This document shows, in pieces, positions 1 through 8,444 of a stretch of 64,000 nucleotides of DNA. This DNA is from Granulosicoccus sp036478595 (lineage in GTDB: Bacteria > Pseudomonadota > Gammaproteobacteria > Granulosicoccales > Granulosicoccaceae), in contig JAZGEF010000009.1 in assembly GCA_036478595.1 (NCBI GenBank), forward strand, positions 89,041 to 153,040. The letters run 5' to 3'. Under the pieces are notes generated by a model. It was not told where the DNA came from and did not search any database. It saw only the letters and a program-made list of their open reading frames with translations. The number at the start of each line of letters is the position of its first letter. Positions within the stretch are counted from its first letter, which is position 1. A program made the translations under genes and the position numbers.

Positions 1-1058
1 AGTTTCTTTACTGCCTGGCTTAAACGCAGCTTGTCAACTTCAGTTTGGCAAGCATCGTTCGCCATCTGCAAATGATCCATCAACCCATTGTCCAATAAAA
101 AAGAGCTTTGCGAGGTATATCCTAGGAGCTCAAGCCCATTGCTTGTTCCTTCTTCAATAACACGAGTAAAATCCACGTGAGCTGTGATGTCTTGTAAACC
201 TGGCCACCAAAACGCATCGTCATGCATTCGGTGTTGGTGGTAGCACGCCAGAGTACCGTTGACTCGTTCAGCAGCGTAATACTCTCGTCGCGGGTAACCA
301 TAGTCAATTAATAAAAGCGCTCCAGTCTTGATTGAATCCGCTAACGAGCTTAACCAAGGACCAAGCAGCTGAGGCATTTCAGTATGATACCCATGCGGCA
401 GTGGGTCGCCTAGCCCTTGTTGGATACGCGCCCAATCTGATTGCAGTTGACCGGGCGCGCTCACAAAATGCTCAGTGAATTGGCTATTTTGCCAACTCAC
501 CCGAGCTTGCTGAACCACCTCACCTACCCTGATCCGGTCTACTGGCAGCGCATCCATGACTTCATTGGCTATTACTACGCCTTCAAACGATTCGGGTAAC
601 GCAGTTAGCCAAGTAACCGCAGCATATTGATCATGTGTTAAAGCGGCACACAAATGCCGTTGCTGGCGCAATTGGAGCTCTGCACTGGGCTCTAGTATCA
701 GATACTCAAGTTTTGTCACGTCCGACAACGCTATCAGTATGCTGGAGGCCAACTTCCCACTACCAGCACCTAATTCAAGAACGGTAGCGGACAACTCTTT
801 AAACAGAGAACGGCATGATTGTGCAATGCATTGACCAAACAACGGGCTGATTTCAGGTGCGGTGACAAAATCACCTGTCTCACCAAACTTTTGTGCGCCC
901 GCCATGTAGTAACCCAAGCCTGGCTCATACAACGCGTGATGCATGAAATCGGCGAAGCTAATTGAACCGTTGCCAATGCGGCCGGCTATTAACGCCTGCA
1001 GTTTTTCACTGTGCGCTCGGGCTATATCAACAGGTACGGGCAGTGAGGTGGCGGGCAT
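1..1058 (-). CDS. MidA-like class I SAM-dependent methyltransferase (COG1565 family), 3' end cut by window edge
   Basis: I translated the minus strand by hand from the ATG at 1058; the frame stays open to base 1, so at least 352 residues are present and the C-terminus is missing. Near the N-terminus the segment ALYEPGLGYYM, followed by GDFVTAPEISPLFGQ, is the family signature. It is followed by a SAM-binding glycine loop (LELGAGSGKL) and later by LLIDYGYPRREYY and a PGLQDIT segment. Mitochondrial members (NDUFAF7/MidA) methylate a complex I subunit; the role of bacterial homologues is less clear, so I assign only methyltransferase. It starts 9 bp after the folB stop codon on the same strand and is probably co-transcribed with folB. 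Confidence 0.88.
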   Translation of the reverse strand, partial: MPATSLPVPVDIARAHSEKLQALIAGRIGNGSISFADFMHHALYEPGLGYYMAGAQKFGETGDFVTAPEISPLFGQCIAQSCRSLFKELSATVLELGAGSGKLASSILIALSDVTKLEYLILEPSAELQLRQQRHLCAALTHDQYAAVTWLTALPESFEGVVIANEVMDALPVDRIRVGEVVQQARVSWQNSQFTEHFVSAPGQLQSDWARIQQGLGDPLPHGYHTEMPQLLGPWLSSLADSIKTGALLLIDYGYPRREYYAAERVNGTLACYHQHRMHDDAFWWPGLQDITAHVDFTRVIEEGTSNGLELLGYTSQSSFLLDNGLMDHLQMANDACQTEVDKLRLSQAVKK

Positions 1059-1067
1059 AGGGGAGCG

Positions 1068-1421
1068 CTACTTGGCCGACCGTTCGATAATCACGCCCAC
1101 ATCAGTACTAGCTGACAAGGCATTAGGCTTATGCAGTGTTAGCTTGACTTTGTCCACCCCAAAATCATTGAGGATCATGCTGGCTATACGCTCGGCTAAC
1201 GTTTCGATCAGTAGGAATTCGCTAGCTTCCACAAATTCTCTCAAGGTGTCGGTGAGCGTTTTATAGTTAAGTGCATCATTAATATCTTCGGATGCTGCCG
1301 CCTTGGCAATTTCAAACGACATATCAAAATCGAGCACTATGGTTTGTTTTGTCGTGCGTTCGTGATCGTAGATACCGATGATGGTATCGATTCTGAGATC
1401 TTTTACAAATACGGTGTCCAC
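1068..1421 (-). CDS. folB: Dihydroneopterin aldolase FolB
   Basis: The 117-residue product has the usual length for FolB. It opens with DTVFVKDLRIDTIIGIYDHER, which carries the conserved I-G-I/V-Y-x-x-E substrate-binding region, and it contains the late conserved Lys (DKVKLTLHKPNAL). FolB converts 7,8-dihydroneopterin to 6-hydroxymethyl-7,8-dihydropterin and glycolaldehyde in folate synthesis, in the cytosol. The MidA-like gene follows closely on the same strand. An intrinsic terminator lies just upstream and ends the preceding rpmBG operon, so folB needs its own promoter or read-through. Confidence 0.93.
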   Translation of the reverse strand: MDTVFVKDLRIDTIIGIYDHERTTKQTIVLDFDMSFEIAKAAASEDINDALNYKTLTDTLREFVEASEFLLIETLAERIASMILNDFGVDKVKLTLHKPNALSASTDVGVIIERSAK

Positions 1422-1460
1422 AGCGGCCGGCCCCTTGTTTAATCTGCGTTCATTGTTTGC

Positions 1461-1486
1461 AAAAAAAAACCCGGCAAGCCGGGTTC
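1461..1486 (-). terminator. Intrinsic terminator of the rpmB-rpmG operon
   Basis: On the minus strand an AACCCGGC / GCCGGGTT stem with a 2-base loop is followed by a run of nine T residues (A residues at 1461-1469 on the plus strand). It lies about 40 bp after the rpmG stop codon and before folB. Confidence 0.85.
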
Positions 1487-1525
1487 TTTTGAATTCATTT
1501 TAGCGAAACATAAACAAAACAAGAT

Positions 1526-1681
1526 CTACTTGATCTTGGCTTCCTTATACATTACGTGTTTGCGTACTTTAGGATCGAACTTTTTCATTTCGAGCTTGCC
1601 CGTCATGGTGCGCTTGTTTTTGGTCGTGGTGTAGAAGTGACCAGTACCCGCTGACGAAACCATTTTGATCTTGTCTCTCAT
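1526..1681 (-). CDS. rpmG: 50S ribosomal protein L33
   Basis: A 51-codon frame runs on the minus strand from ATG at 1681 to TAG at 1526. The product starts MRDKIKMVSSAGTGHFY and ends in KFDPKVRKHVMYKEAKIK, which is the L33 family sequence of the type that lacks the four zinc-binding cysteines. It is a small protein of the large ribosomal subunit. It lies 10 bp after rpmB, the standard gammaproteobacterial rpmB-rpmG pair. Confidence 0.96.
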   Translation of the reverse strand: MRDKIKMVSSAGTGHFYTTTKNKRTMTGKLEMKKFDPKVRKHVMYKEAKIK

Positions 1682-1691
1682 GATGCTCCCC

Positions 1692-1916
1692 TTAACCCTT
1701 GCGAATGTCAGCTAGCACTTGATCGATGCCTTTCTTATCGATAATGCGCATGCCCTTGGACGAAACTCGCAAAGTGACAAATTTGTTTTCCGCGGCAACC
1801 CAAAAACGATGGGTGTGCAAATTTGGCAAAAAACGGCGACGAGTCCTGTTTTTAGCGTGCGACACATTGTTGCCTGACATTGGGGTCTTGCCCGTGACCT
1901 GACAAACTCTGGACAT
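1692..1916 (-). CDS. rpmB: 50S ribosomal protein L28
   Basis: The 74-residue product starts MSRVCQVTGKTPMSGNNVSHA and continues with NRTRRRFLPNLHTHRFW, which identifies bL28. The start follows a GGAG ribosome-binding site (CGGAGTTTCTGTTATG). It is the first gene of the rpmB-rpmG operon, read from the promoter at 1958-1986. It is slightly shorter at the C-terminus than E. coli L28 (78 residues). Confidence 0.96.
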   Translation of the reverse strand: MSRVCQVTGKTPMSGNNVSHAKNRTRRRFLPNLHTHRFWVAAENKFVTLRVSSKGMRIIDKKGIDQVLADIRKG

Positions 1917-1957
1917 AACAGAAACTCCGAAATAATTTAATGTTGCTTAGCCCGCGA

Positions 1958-1986
1958 AGGATAGCGAATTCTTTGCCATCCCTCAA
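1958..1986 (-). promoter_or_regulatory. Sigma-70-type promoter of rpmB-rpmG
   Basis: On the minus strand TTGAGG (1986-1981) and TATCCT (1963-1958) are separated by 17 bp, about 40 bp upstream of the rpmB start. This fits the sigma-70 consensus moderately well. In the rest of the divergent gap up to the ABC ATPase start at 2259 I see no other clear signal. Confidence 0.5.
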
Positions 1987-2258
1987 GCGGTTTCTGGTGA
2001 TTTTCCAGGCGCTAAAACCTCAAAACACGCTGGCTGCCATGCTTTTGGGGGTCAGAATCCGCTGAAAGCCCCATTCTATCTCGCTACTAGCGATTCAAGA
2101 TGCCCCAACAGCAAATATTGCCCATTGGGCACAAATGGTAAAAACACTGGCACAACCGGTCTCCTCAACGCCTAGCCAGATCATCATGCATCACAGCCGT
2201 TAGATTGGTGACGGTCAACTATAATCTGAGCATATCTTTTCTTAGCAATAAAGCCGGT

Positions 2259-2999
2259 ATGCCATCCGATTCCACCCCGCTGCTCCAGGCTAGCGACCTG
2301 ACTCGCATGGTCAGCACCACAGCCGTTGTGGATAACGTTTCCTTATCGCTACAGCGAGGCGAAATTTTGGGCCTGCTGGGCCTCAATGGCGCGGGCAAAT
2401 CCACGACGCTTAAAATGCTGGCAGGCGTTCTGACGCCTGATGCCGGGCAGATCAGTATCGCCGGGCACTCACTACTTGACGACCCAATGGCGGCCAAACA
2501 GCAGATCGGTTTTTTACCTGATCAGCCTCCCGTGTATCCGGATATGAGCGTTGCAGCATTTTTAAAGTTGAGCGCACAGCTGCGCCGTGTGCCCAACAAC
2601 GCCATTCAAAAGCAAGTGAATACAATCATGGGCCGCTGCGAGCTAAGCAGTGTTGCTAAAAAACGTATTGGTAAATTATCCAAAGGCTATCAACAACGAG
2701 TCGGCTTGGCGCAGGCGTTAATCCACAAGCCAGCCGTTGCACTATTAGATGAACCTAGTAATGGTCTCGATCCTCAACAGATGCAAAGCATGCGCACACT
2801 CATCACTGAAGTGGCGGAACATAGTTGCGTGATTTTTTCTACTCACTTGTTATCAGAGGTGACGGCCATTTGTAATCGCATCGCGGTAATGCACGACGGT
2901 AAGCTTGTTCACAACCAGCGCGCTGATGAAAATCTTGATCAGCTACAAAATTTATTTAATCAGCTCGTGCAAAAACAATCAGGCAGCGCAGTGACATGA
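2259..2999 (+). CDS. ABC transporter ATP-binding protein, GldA-like
   Basis: This ATPase has Walker A (GLNGAGKST), a signature-type motif (LSKGYQQRVGLAQAL) and Walker B with the D-loop (VALLDEPSNGLD), and about 246 residues. An open frame extends upstream to a TTG at 2205, but the ATG at 2259 (MPSDSTP) fits the family length better, so I use it. The next gene overlaps by 4 bp (ATGA) and encodes the permease, so the two form one exporter. The gene order ATPase, ABC-2 permease, GldG-like auxiliary protein and DUF4340 protein matches the uncharacterised transporters named after gliding-motility gldA/F/G of Bacteroidetes. In Gammaproteobacteria the substrate is unknown. Confidence 0.88.
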   Translation: MPSDSTPLLQASDLTRMVSTTAVVDNVSLSLQRGEILGLLGLNGAGKSTTLKMLAGVLTPDAGQISIAGHSLLDDPMAAKQQIGFLPDQPPVYPDMSVAAFLKLSAQLRRVPNNAIQKQVNTIMGRCELSSVAKKRIGKLSKGYQQRVGLAQALIHKPAVALLDEPSNGLDPQQMQSMRTLITEVAEHSCVIFSTHLLSEVTAICNRIAVMHDGKLVHNQRADENLDQLQNLFNQLVQKQSGSAVT

Positions 3000-3751
3000 T
3001 CGGCACAATAGCGAAATTTGAAAGTGGCGCACTGCTGCGCTCACCACAAACCTGGGCAGTCTTCGCGGTTATTGCGGCAATATTCGGCTACTTGTTTTTA
3101 CAATCGCTCGAAGAGTTTCTCAAGGTGCAACCCTCACTAGCCTTACAAGACCATCCACCCGGCTTGACAGGCTATTTAAGCGCACGCTTTTTGGCTACGC
3201 TTGCACCCTTGTTTTCAGTACTTGGGCCGCTATTTGCAATGCGTAGCTTTAGTGATGAGTTTCGTCATCAAACCATGGCGCTGTGGCAATCATCGCCGAT
3301 ATCAAATTTATCACTAGTGTTAGGAAAATTTGTTGGTGTACTCATACCATTAACACTCTTAGCTCTTCTGGCAGTGGTGATGCCAGCAGCGATGGGGTTT
3401 ATGGTGAACATCGACATTGCAACGCTGCTGTTATCTGCAGTGGGCCTATTGTTAGTGGCGGCATCATGCGCGGCTATTGGCGTGTACTTCTCATCACTAA
3501 CCAAACAGCCTATGATTGCGATCGTTGCGAGCCTAGGCGTCGTGACACTGCTTTGGCTACTAGGCGGCGCAAGCTTTACCAATCCTGCGATGCTAGCTCT
3601 GCAACAATTCTCTATCACCAATCACTTGAGTGGATTTTTTCAAGGCTACCTACAAAGTAAAGACGTACTCTACTTTGTGTTACTTACTGCATTGTTTGTG
3701 GCTCTTACTGTGATCCGATTAGGCTCTTTGCGCAATAGTGGCCATCAGTGA
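2996..3751 (+). CDS. ABC-2 type permease, GldF-like
   Basis: The 251-residue hydrophobic protein has about six membrane segments. The first is at residues 18-36, a long loop containing DHPPGLTGYLSARF follows, then five helices to the C-terminus (ending in VLLTALFVALTVIRL). The segment FSDEFRHQTMALWQSSPISNLSLVLGKF is typical of ABC-2 permeases of the gliding-motility type. It overlaps the ATPase gene by 4 bp and the GldG-like gene by 1 bp (TGATG), so translation is probably coupled. It should form the membrane channel of the exporter; the substrate cannot be inferred. Confidence 0.87.
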   Translation: MIGTIAKFESGALLRSPQTWAVFAVIAAIFGYLFLQSLEEFLKVQPSLALQDHPPGLTGYLSARFLATLAPLFSVLGPLFAMRSFSDEFRHQTMALWQSSPISNLSLVLGKFVGVLIPLTLLALLAVVMPAAMGFMVNIDIATLLLSAVGLLLVAASCAAIGVYFSSLTKQPMIAIVASLGVVTLLWLLGGASFTNPAMLALQQFSITNHLSGFFQGYLQSKDVLYFVLLTALFVALTVIRLGSLRNSGHQ

Positions 3752-5088
3752 TGCGTAAACCTGATTGGCAACAGTTTGCGCTAGCAACAATAGTGACCAT
3801 TTTCGTTTTGCTGTGCGGCTGGTTTAGCCAACGTTTTTCAAGCGCTGGTGATGTGACTGCAAACAATCGACATAGCCTCACACTCCAAACCCAAAACACA
3901 TTGGCAGCCCTCAGCGAACCAGTTAGCATTCTTGCAGTATTGGGCCCAGAACAAGCACCGCGTGATGCTGTTACTGAGTTGGTTGGTCGCTATCAAGTAC
4001 TACAGCCCAACATCACGCTTGAATTTATCAACCCGGAAACGCAACCAGGCCGAGCACGAGAGCTCAACATCACTAATGGTGGGGAGCTGATCGTCAAAAA
4101 CACGCAGCGCGAGCAACGATTGCGACGACTATCTGAGCGCGCGCTAAGCAACGCCATGCGTCAACTGAATCGTGATGGCGATCGACAGATAATGTTTATA
4201 ACCGGCCATGAAGAACGCACGCCAGATGGACAAGGAAACGGTGACTGGCAGCTTGGCACTACACAACTTGCACAAATTGGATTGATCAGCGACACCATCA
4301 GTTTGGTCACTACTCCTCGCATCGATAGCCACGCAGATTTACTGGTTATCGCAGCCCCTAGGCGCCCGTACTTCCCTGGCGAGATCGCTAGTGTACTGCA
4401 GTACATTGGCGCAGGCGGCAACTTACTGTGGATTATAGAGCATTCAAACAAAGCTGACGGTGGCTTGAATCTGAATGCATTGTCGTTAGAGTTTGGTGTT
4501 GATGTATTACCCGGCAAAGTGATCGACACCGCTAGCCAAAGGCTCAATACAGGCGCGCCAAGCGTTGTGGTACTAGATAGGCACACTAAGCACCCAATCA
4601 ATGGCAACCTTACAAGCCCTGTGATACTTCCCGGCTCCAAAGCACTTGCGATCACACCGCTAGCTGGACAGACAACTTTGCCACTACTGCTAACACCTGA
4701 ATCAAGCTGGACAGAAACTGGCGCCTTACAAGGCGAAGTGCGCTTTGATGAAAGTACCGATGAAGTCGCCGGCCCTTTAACGCTTGGCGTCACGATCGAA
4801 CGCCAATTCGGCGACAACACACAACGCATCGCGATACTCGGAGACGCTGATTTCGCGTCCAACCAGTTTGTTGGCAATGGATCTAACCAAGCATTTTTAG
4901 AGAGCTTGGTGTTGTGGCTTGCAGGCGATGATAAAGCCTTGGAGTTTGTGACTCAAGCAGCGCCCGATACGCAACTGAGCTTAAGCAACAAAGCTATCGT
5001 GATACTCAGTAGCGTATTCCTGCTTGGTTTACCGCTGTTGATGCTGTGTATTGCAGCCTGGCTCGCATTTAGACGCCGGCGCGATTGA
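3751..5088 (+). CDS. GldG-like ABC transporter auxiliary protein
   Basis: The 445-residue protein has an N-terminal membrane segment (residues 7-24), a large extracytoplasmic region and a C-terminal membrane helix (about 420-440) followed by RRRRD. The region GDRQIMFITGHEERTPDG, followed by LVIAAPRRPYFPGEI, is typical of the ABC_transp_aux domain of GldG-type proteins. ATG at 3751 gives a 1-bp overlap with the permease gene; GTG at 3748 is also possible. The role is probably to act with the ATPase and permease at the membrane, but the mechanism is unknown in this family. Confidence 0.85.
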   Translation: MRKPDWQQFALATIVTIFVLLCGWFSQRFSSAGDVTANNRHSLTLQTQNTLAALSEPVSILAVLGPEQAPRDAVTELVGRYQVLQPNITLEFINPETQPGRARELNITNGGELIVKNTQREQRLRRLSERALSNAMRQLNRDGDRQIMFITGHEERTPDGQGNGDWQLGTTQLAQIGLISDTISLVTTPRIDSHADLLVIAAPRRPYFPGEIASVLQYIGAGGNLLWIIEHSNKADGGLNLNALSLEFGVDVLPGKVIDTASQRLNTGAPSVVVLDRHTKHPINGNLTSPVILPGSKALAITPLAGQTTLPLLLTPESSWTETGALQGEVRFDESTDEVAGPLTLGVTIERQFGDNTQRIAILGDADFASNQFVGNGSNQAFLESLVLWLAGDDKALEFVTQAAPDTQLSLSNKAIVILSSVFLLGLPLLMLCIAAWLAFRRRRD

Positions 5089-5089
5089 T

Positions 5090-5590
5090 ATGGCTAACGT
5101 TCGCAAACATCAACGAGTATGGTTAATCGCATTGCTTGCAGCTTGCGCAATACTGGCTGCAACAATCGCATATATCCAAACAAGCGATACGCAACAAATA
5201 CTAACTGGGATCGATAGCGATTCAATCAATCACATCAGCATCACGCAATCAAACGGCCAATCAATCCTGCTTGAACGCCGAGATGATCAATGGCAAATCA
5301 CCAAACCCACCCTTCAAGCCGCAAATAATAACCGCATCGATCCACTGTTATCCATCGCATCAATTGCACCTGCATACCCTAGTGCTGAGGTAGACCGAAA
5401 AGCTGCCGGACTAGAAACACCTGTCGCATCCATCACATTCAGCAACAAGCGCTTTGATATTGGCGAGCTGGATGTTAGCGGTAAGCGCCGCTACGCCGAA
5501 AGCGATGGGCAAGTGTATTTTTTTCCTGAGTGGATAGCACCATTTATTGATGGCGGCGTTAGTGCCTTAGCCGCCGAGCCTGCTAACTAA
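5090..5590 (+). CDS. DUF4340 domain-containing membrane-anchored protein
   Basis: Starting at ATG 5090, 1 bp after the GldG-like stop codon, the product is 166 residues with one N-terminal membrane segment (about residues 9-27). The rest is outside the cytoplasm. Its SINHISITQSNGQSILLERRDDQWQI and the following beta-rich segments match the DUF4340 pattern. Proteins of this family regularly follow GldG-like genes, so it is the fourth component of this exporter operon. It is shorter than many DUF4340 proteins. No catalytic residues are recognisable. Confidence 0.78.
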   Translation: MANVRKHQRVWLIALLAACAILAATIAYIQTSDTQQILTGIDSDSINHISITQSNGQSILLERRDDQWQITKPTLQAANNNRIDPLLSIASIAPAYPSAEVDRKAAGLETPVASITFSNKRFDIGELDVSGKRRYAESDGQVYFFPEWIAPFIDGGVSALAAEPAN

Positions 5591-5596
5591 AATTTT

Positions 5597-5632
5597 GTCA
5601 TTCCCGCAGGGATTAAAATGTCGCTGGGATGA
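5597..5632 (+). repeat. Short TGTCATTCCC-type palindrome
   Basis: Imperfect inverted repeat with arms TGTCATTCCCGC and GCTGGGATGACA, placed 7 bp after the DUF4340 stop codon. Related sequences occur at 6484, 33019 and 42877, and perhaps at 19945, all next to gene 3' ends. The following 170 bp up to the lipoprotein gene show nothing else. Confidence 0.6.
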
Positions 5633-5805
5633 CACCCTCAAAGATCACCGCACCCTTGGGACGACAGTGAATTACCGGACAAGCAATTGTGCAACTAATA
5701 AGGAAGTTAGCGTAACTGCCCCACTCCACCTACCGCTCCACTATAAGCTGTCGCTACACACGCTATCAAACGCGTAAGCGTACCCACGTTCGGAGATGAA
5801 TATTT

Positions 5806-6477
5806 ATGACGTCACGATTGTTAAAATCAGCTTGGCTAAGCAAATCAAGCGTTATAGCGTCAATGGCACTATCAATGGCGTGTAGTTCTGGTGGCGAAAG
5901 TGCAAACCTTGCAAATACGAGCACTGACAACGAAGCTCAAAACGCTGACGTGCAAGGATCCACCGAGACTACGAGCGATGAAACTACCGCAACATCAAAT
6001 CTTAGCAATCCATACAATTATGCTAATCAACTTGTGCCAAGCTACATCACCAAGGACAACACCACCAACAACGGCATTATAGATGTAGCCCAAAACAGAC
6101 TCGCCACAGACACCAGCAACACTCGCTCCCCGAGCTTGCGAGATGTGTTCCGTAGTGATGGCACTGAAAACGGCCCGTTTATGCACAGTGGAACACTAGG
6201 CACCATGAACGATGTATTAGATCACTACAATGACATCACCGTGGATCGCAATTTAAACCCAAATATTGATAACCGCTTAACCGGCAATATACGTGGTGGA
6301 AACGGGCCAGGGAAAAACAATGCGGCAGGCCAAAAGTTGATGCTGGTAGAAAGCGAACGCGCCGCAGTGATTGCTTTTCTAAAAACCCTAAGCGGTAACG
6401 CGCTATATACCAATCCACACTGGGCTGACCCATTCGATGCACAGGGAAATTTGCAGGACGTACTCAGCCAGCAATGA
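5806..6477 (+). CDS. Lipoprotein derived from a di-heme cytochrome c peroxidase (MauG-type), heme motifs absent
   Basis: The 223-residue product has a signal peptide ending in a lipobox (ALSMACSSGG), so it should be a lipid-anchored periplasmic or outer-membrane protein. After a Ser/Thr-rich linker, residues about 65-105 (NPYNYANQLVPSYITKDNT) resemble the N-terminal start of bacterial di-heme peroxidases. From about residue 108 (SPSLRDVF, PFMHSGTLGTMNDVLDHYN, ERAAVIAFLKTLSG) it resembles their C-terminal end. No CxxCH heme-binding motif occurs anywhere; the two heme domains appear to be deleted in frame. It cannot be a working peroxidase. It could be a decaying relic or a small protein kept for another role. 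Confidence 0.7.
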   Translation: MTSRLLKSAWLSKSSVIASMALSMACSSGGESANLANTSTDNEAQNADVQGSTETTSDETTATSNLSNPYNYANQLVPSYITKDNTTNNGIIDVAQNRLATDTSNTRSPSLRDVFRSDGTENGPFMHSGTLGTMNDVLDHYNDITVDRNLNPNIDNRLTGNIRGGNGPGKNNAAGQKLMLVESERAAVIAFLKTLSGNALYTNPHWADPFDAQGNLQDVLSQQ

Positions 6478-6483
6478 TTAGCT

Positions 6484-6567
6484 GTCATTCCCGCGCAGGT
6501 GTTGCGGGAACCATTCTAAGTATGCATGGATCTTCGCCTTCGCGAGAATGCTGATTTAAGCGAAGAT
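6484..6567 (+). repeat. REP-like palindromic repeat
   Basis: TGTCATTCCCGCG starts a hairpin (TTCCCGC / GCGGGAA, 9-base loop). It is followed by a second inverted repeat, ATCTTCGC (6530-6537) with GCGAAGAT (6560-6567). It sits in the convergent gap between the lipoprotein gene and the FAD oxidoreductase gene and could also act as a transcript end for either. Confidence 0.55.
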
Positions 6568-6595
6568 AGGCGCCGGCGCAGGGATGGCGCTGGTA

Positions 6596-7816
6596 TCAAC
6601 TTGTAGCGATAAGCTTTAAATCAACCGAAGCATCAGCCACCTGCTTTGGCGAAATGGGCTTACCCAGCTCAAGAACCTTTCGACCCATCACATAAGTTTT
6701 GGCATCGTTCATAGCGTCAAGCGCGAGTAGCTGATCGCCTTTGAAATACCAGAATGACTCACCCTCTTTACGCGAACCGGTTCGACGTACAATCTTATCG
6801 AAACCTGTATTGAGGCCGGCTATCTGCAATTTCACATCATATTGATCAGACCAAAACCACGGCGTTGGATCATATGGCTTACCGACACCACAGGCATGTT
6901 GTGCCGCAGCCTTTGCTTGATCAACAGCGTTTTGCACCGACTCCAACCGAATACGGCTACCGCGCCAATCAAAGCTCGCACAATCTCCCGCCGAATAAAT
7001 AAGCTCGTCGGATGTTTGTGCAAACTGATTAACAGCAATACCATTATCAATTACAAGGCCCGCATCAACGGCTAATTGTACATTGGGTTCAATACCAATA
7101 CCCACTACCACCGCATCTACATGCATGGACTCGCCATTAGTAAAAAATGCCTTAGCAACGTTACCGGCATCACCTTCTAGATGATCAAGCCCTAGGCTCT
7201 CGTTCACTACAACGCCATTTGATTGATGCAGAGTACGAAAGTAATTAGATGTTTCAGTACAAGCAACACGCCGCAATATACGTTCGGCCATTTCAACCAC
7301 CCGCACTTCACAATCAAAGCTACGTGCCACTGCTGCCGCTTCCAAACCGATATAGCCACCGCCCACTACTAATATGCGTTTGCCCGGTGCGAGAGTATCG
7401 CGCAGCTGATCAGCATCGCTAATATTACGCACGGTCAACACGCCAGATAAACCACCACCGATCTTAACAGGCAATTGCCGAGGCGTAGAACCCGTTGCCA
7501 GCATGAGCATATCGTAGGCGCAAGATTCACCACCAGCTAGCGCCACTTGCTTTGACTGACGATCAATGCCGGCAACCCCAGCCGAGGTGCGAACCTCAAT
7601 ATCTTTACGATCAAACCAGTCGGTATCGCGAAAAAACAAACGATCGCGACTGGCATCATCTTTCACATACTGCTTGGATAAAGGTGGTCGTTGATAGGGT
7701 AGCTCGGCCTCTTCACACAACAGTGTAATAGCCGATTCTTTATCCTTACGTCTCAGCTCATCAGCAAACGCAAAGCCTGCTTGCCCACCACCTACTATGA
7801 CGAATCGTTTGCTCAT
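6596..7816 (-). CDS. FAD-dependent NAD(P)H:ferredoxin/rubredoxin reductase-like oxidoreductase
   Basis: The 406-residue protein has an N-terminal FAD motif (IVGGGQAGFAFADELRR), the PYQRPPLSK segment, a second nucleotide motif for NAD(P)H (VVGGGYIGLEAAAVARS) and the late FAD motif IYSAGDCAS. This is the architecture of ferredoxin and rubredoxin reductases that serve oxygenases (BenC/rhodocoxin reductase type), which pass electrons from NAD(P)H to a small redox protein. No oxygenase or rubredoxin lies beside it; the nearest redox carrier is the ferredoxin at 9226-9507, which is more likely a housekeeping one. The electron acceptor is therefore unknown. Confidence 0.87.
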   Translation of the reverse strand: MSKRFVIVGGGQAGFAFADELRRKDKESAITLLCEEAELPYQRPPLSKQYVKDDASRDRLFFRDTDWFDRKDIEVRTSAGVAGIDRQSKQVALAGGESCAYDMLMLATGSTPRQLPVKIGGGLSGVLTVRNISDADQLRDTLAPGKRILVVGGGYIGLEAAAVARSFDCEVRVVEMAERILRRVACTETSNYFRTLHQSNGVVVNESLGLDHLEGDAGNVAKAFFTNGESMHVDAVVVGIGIEPNVQLAVDAGLVIDNGIAVNQFAQTSDELIYSAGDCASFDWRGSRIRLESVQNAVDQAKAAAQHACGVGKPYDPTPWFWSDQYDVKLQIAGLNTGFDKIVRRTGSRKEGESFWYFKGDQLLALDAMNDAKTYVMGRKVLELGKPISPKQVADASVDLKLIATS

Positions 7817-7861
7817 ATGGATTGTCTACTTTTGACTTTCAAACACCGTGGCAATCATGCT

Positions 7862-8344
7862 CTAGCATGATGCTGATTTCAAGTCTTGGCTGATTTCTAC
7901 AAGGCCTTTTACAATTACCGGCACACCGCCGCGCAGTAACGAGGCCCCAAACACTGATCGTGCATGTACTCCTGCGTCGCTAAACACTTCTACCAGTAAA
8001 TCAGAGGCACCATTAAGGACTGCCGCATGTTCTTCATATTCAGACGTGGCATTAACAAAGCCTTGAAGTTCAACCACCCGAACCACACGTGACAACTCAC
8101 CCAATTCTGATTTAATGACGGCGATTAGATCAAGCGCCGCCGAACGAGCAAACGCATACCCCTGTTCGGTGGTGAATTCCAAACCCAGGCGCCCTTTCGG
8201 TAAGAGATCTTTAACGGCTCTAGGCGCTTTGCCTGCCAGGTACAGTAGGTTGCCTGTCTGTACCGCGTTAGTGTAATTGGCGGCTGGGTTGCTGCACTTG
8301 GGCAAGCTAATACCGAGTTTGTTAATACGCTCTTCTGGCGTCAT
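7862..8344 (-). CDS. RidA/YjgF-family protein
   Basis: The 160-residue protein belongs to the RidA (YjgF/YER057c/UK114) superfamily: TGNLLYLAGKAP near the N-terminus, EQGYAFARSAALDLIAVIKSELG in the middle and ARSVFGASLLRGGVPVIVKGLVEI at the end. It is longer than the 128-residue enamine deaminase RidA and matches the longer COG0251 subgroup with an N-terminal extension. The classical activity is hydrolysis of reactive enamines and imines, but subgroup members may differ. It is probably transcribed with the FAD oxidoreductase 45 bp downstream and diverges from mutM. Confidence 0.82.
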   Translation of the reverse strand: MTPEERINKLGISLPKCSNPAANYTNAVQTGNLLYLAGKAPRAVKDLLPKGRLGLEFTTEQGYAFARSAALDLIAVIKSELGELSRVVRVVELQGFVNATSEYEEHAAVLNGASDLLVEVFSDAGVHARSVFGASLLRGGVPVIVKGLVEISQDLKSASC

Positions 8345-8444
8345 GCTGAGTTTATCCCTATTATACTGCCTTCACCTTCATCCTAGCACCAGAGCTTTAA
8401 GAAAAGATGCATAATTGTGGCTTAAGCCGCGACCATCGACGCCC

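Noticed and set aside
4161..4877. 238-codon frame antisense to the GldG-like gene
   Set aside because: It mirrors a well-supported gene; composition is typical of an antisense shadow (Ser/Pro-rich, no domain).
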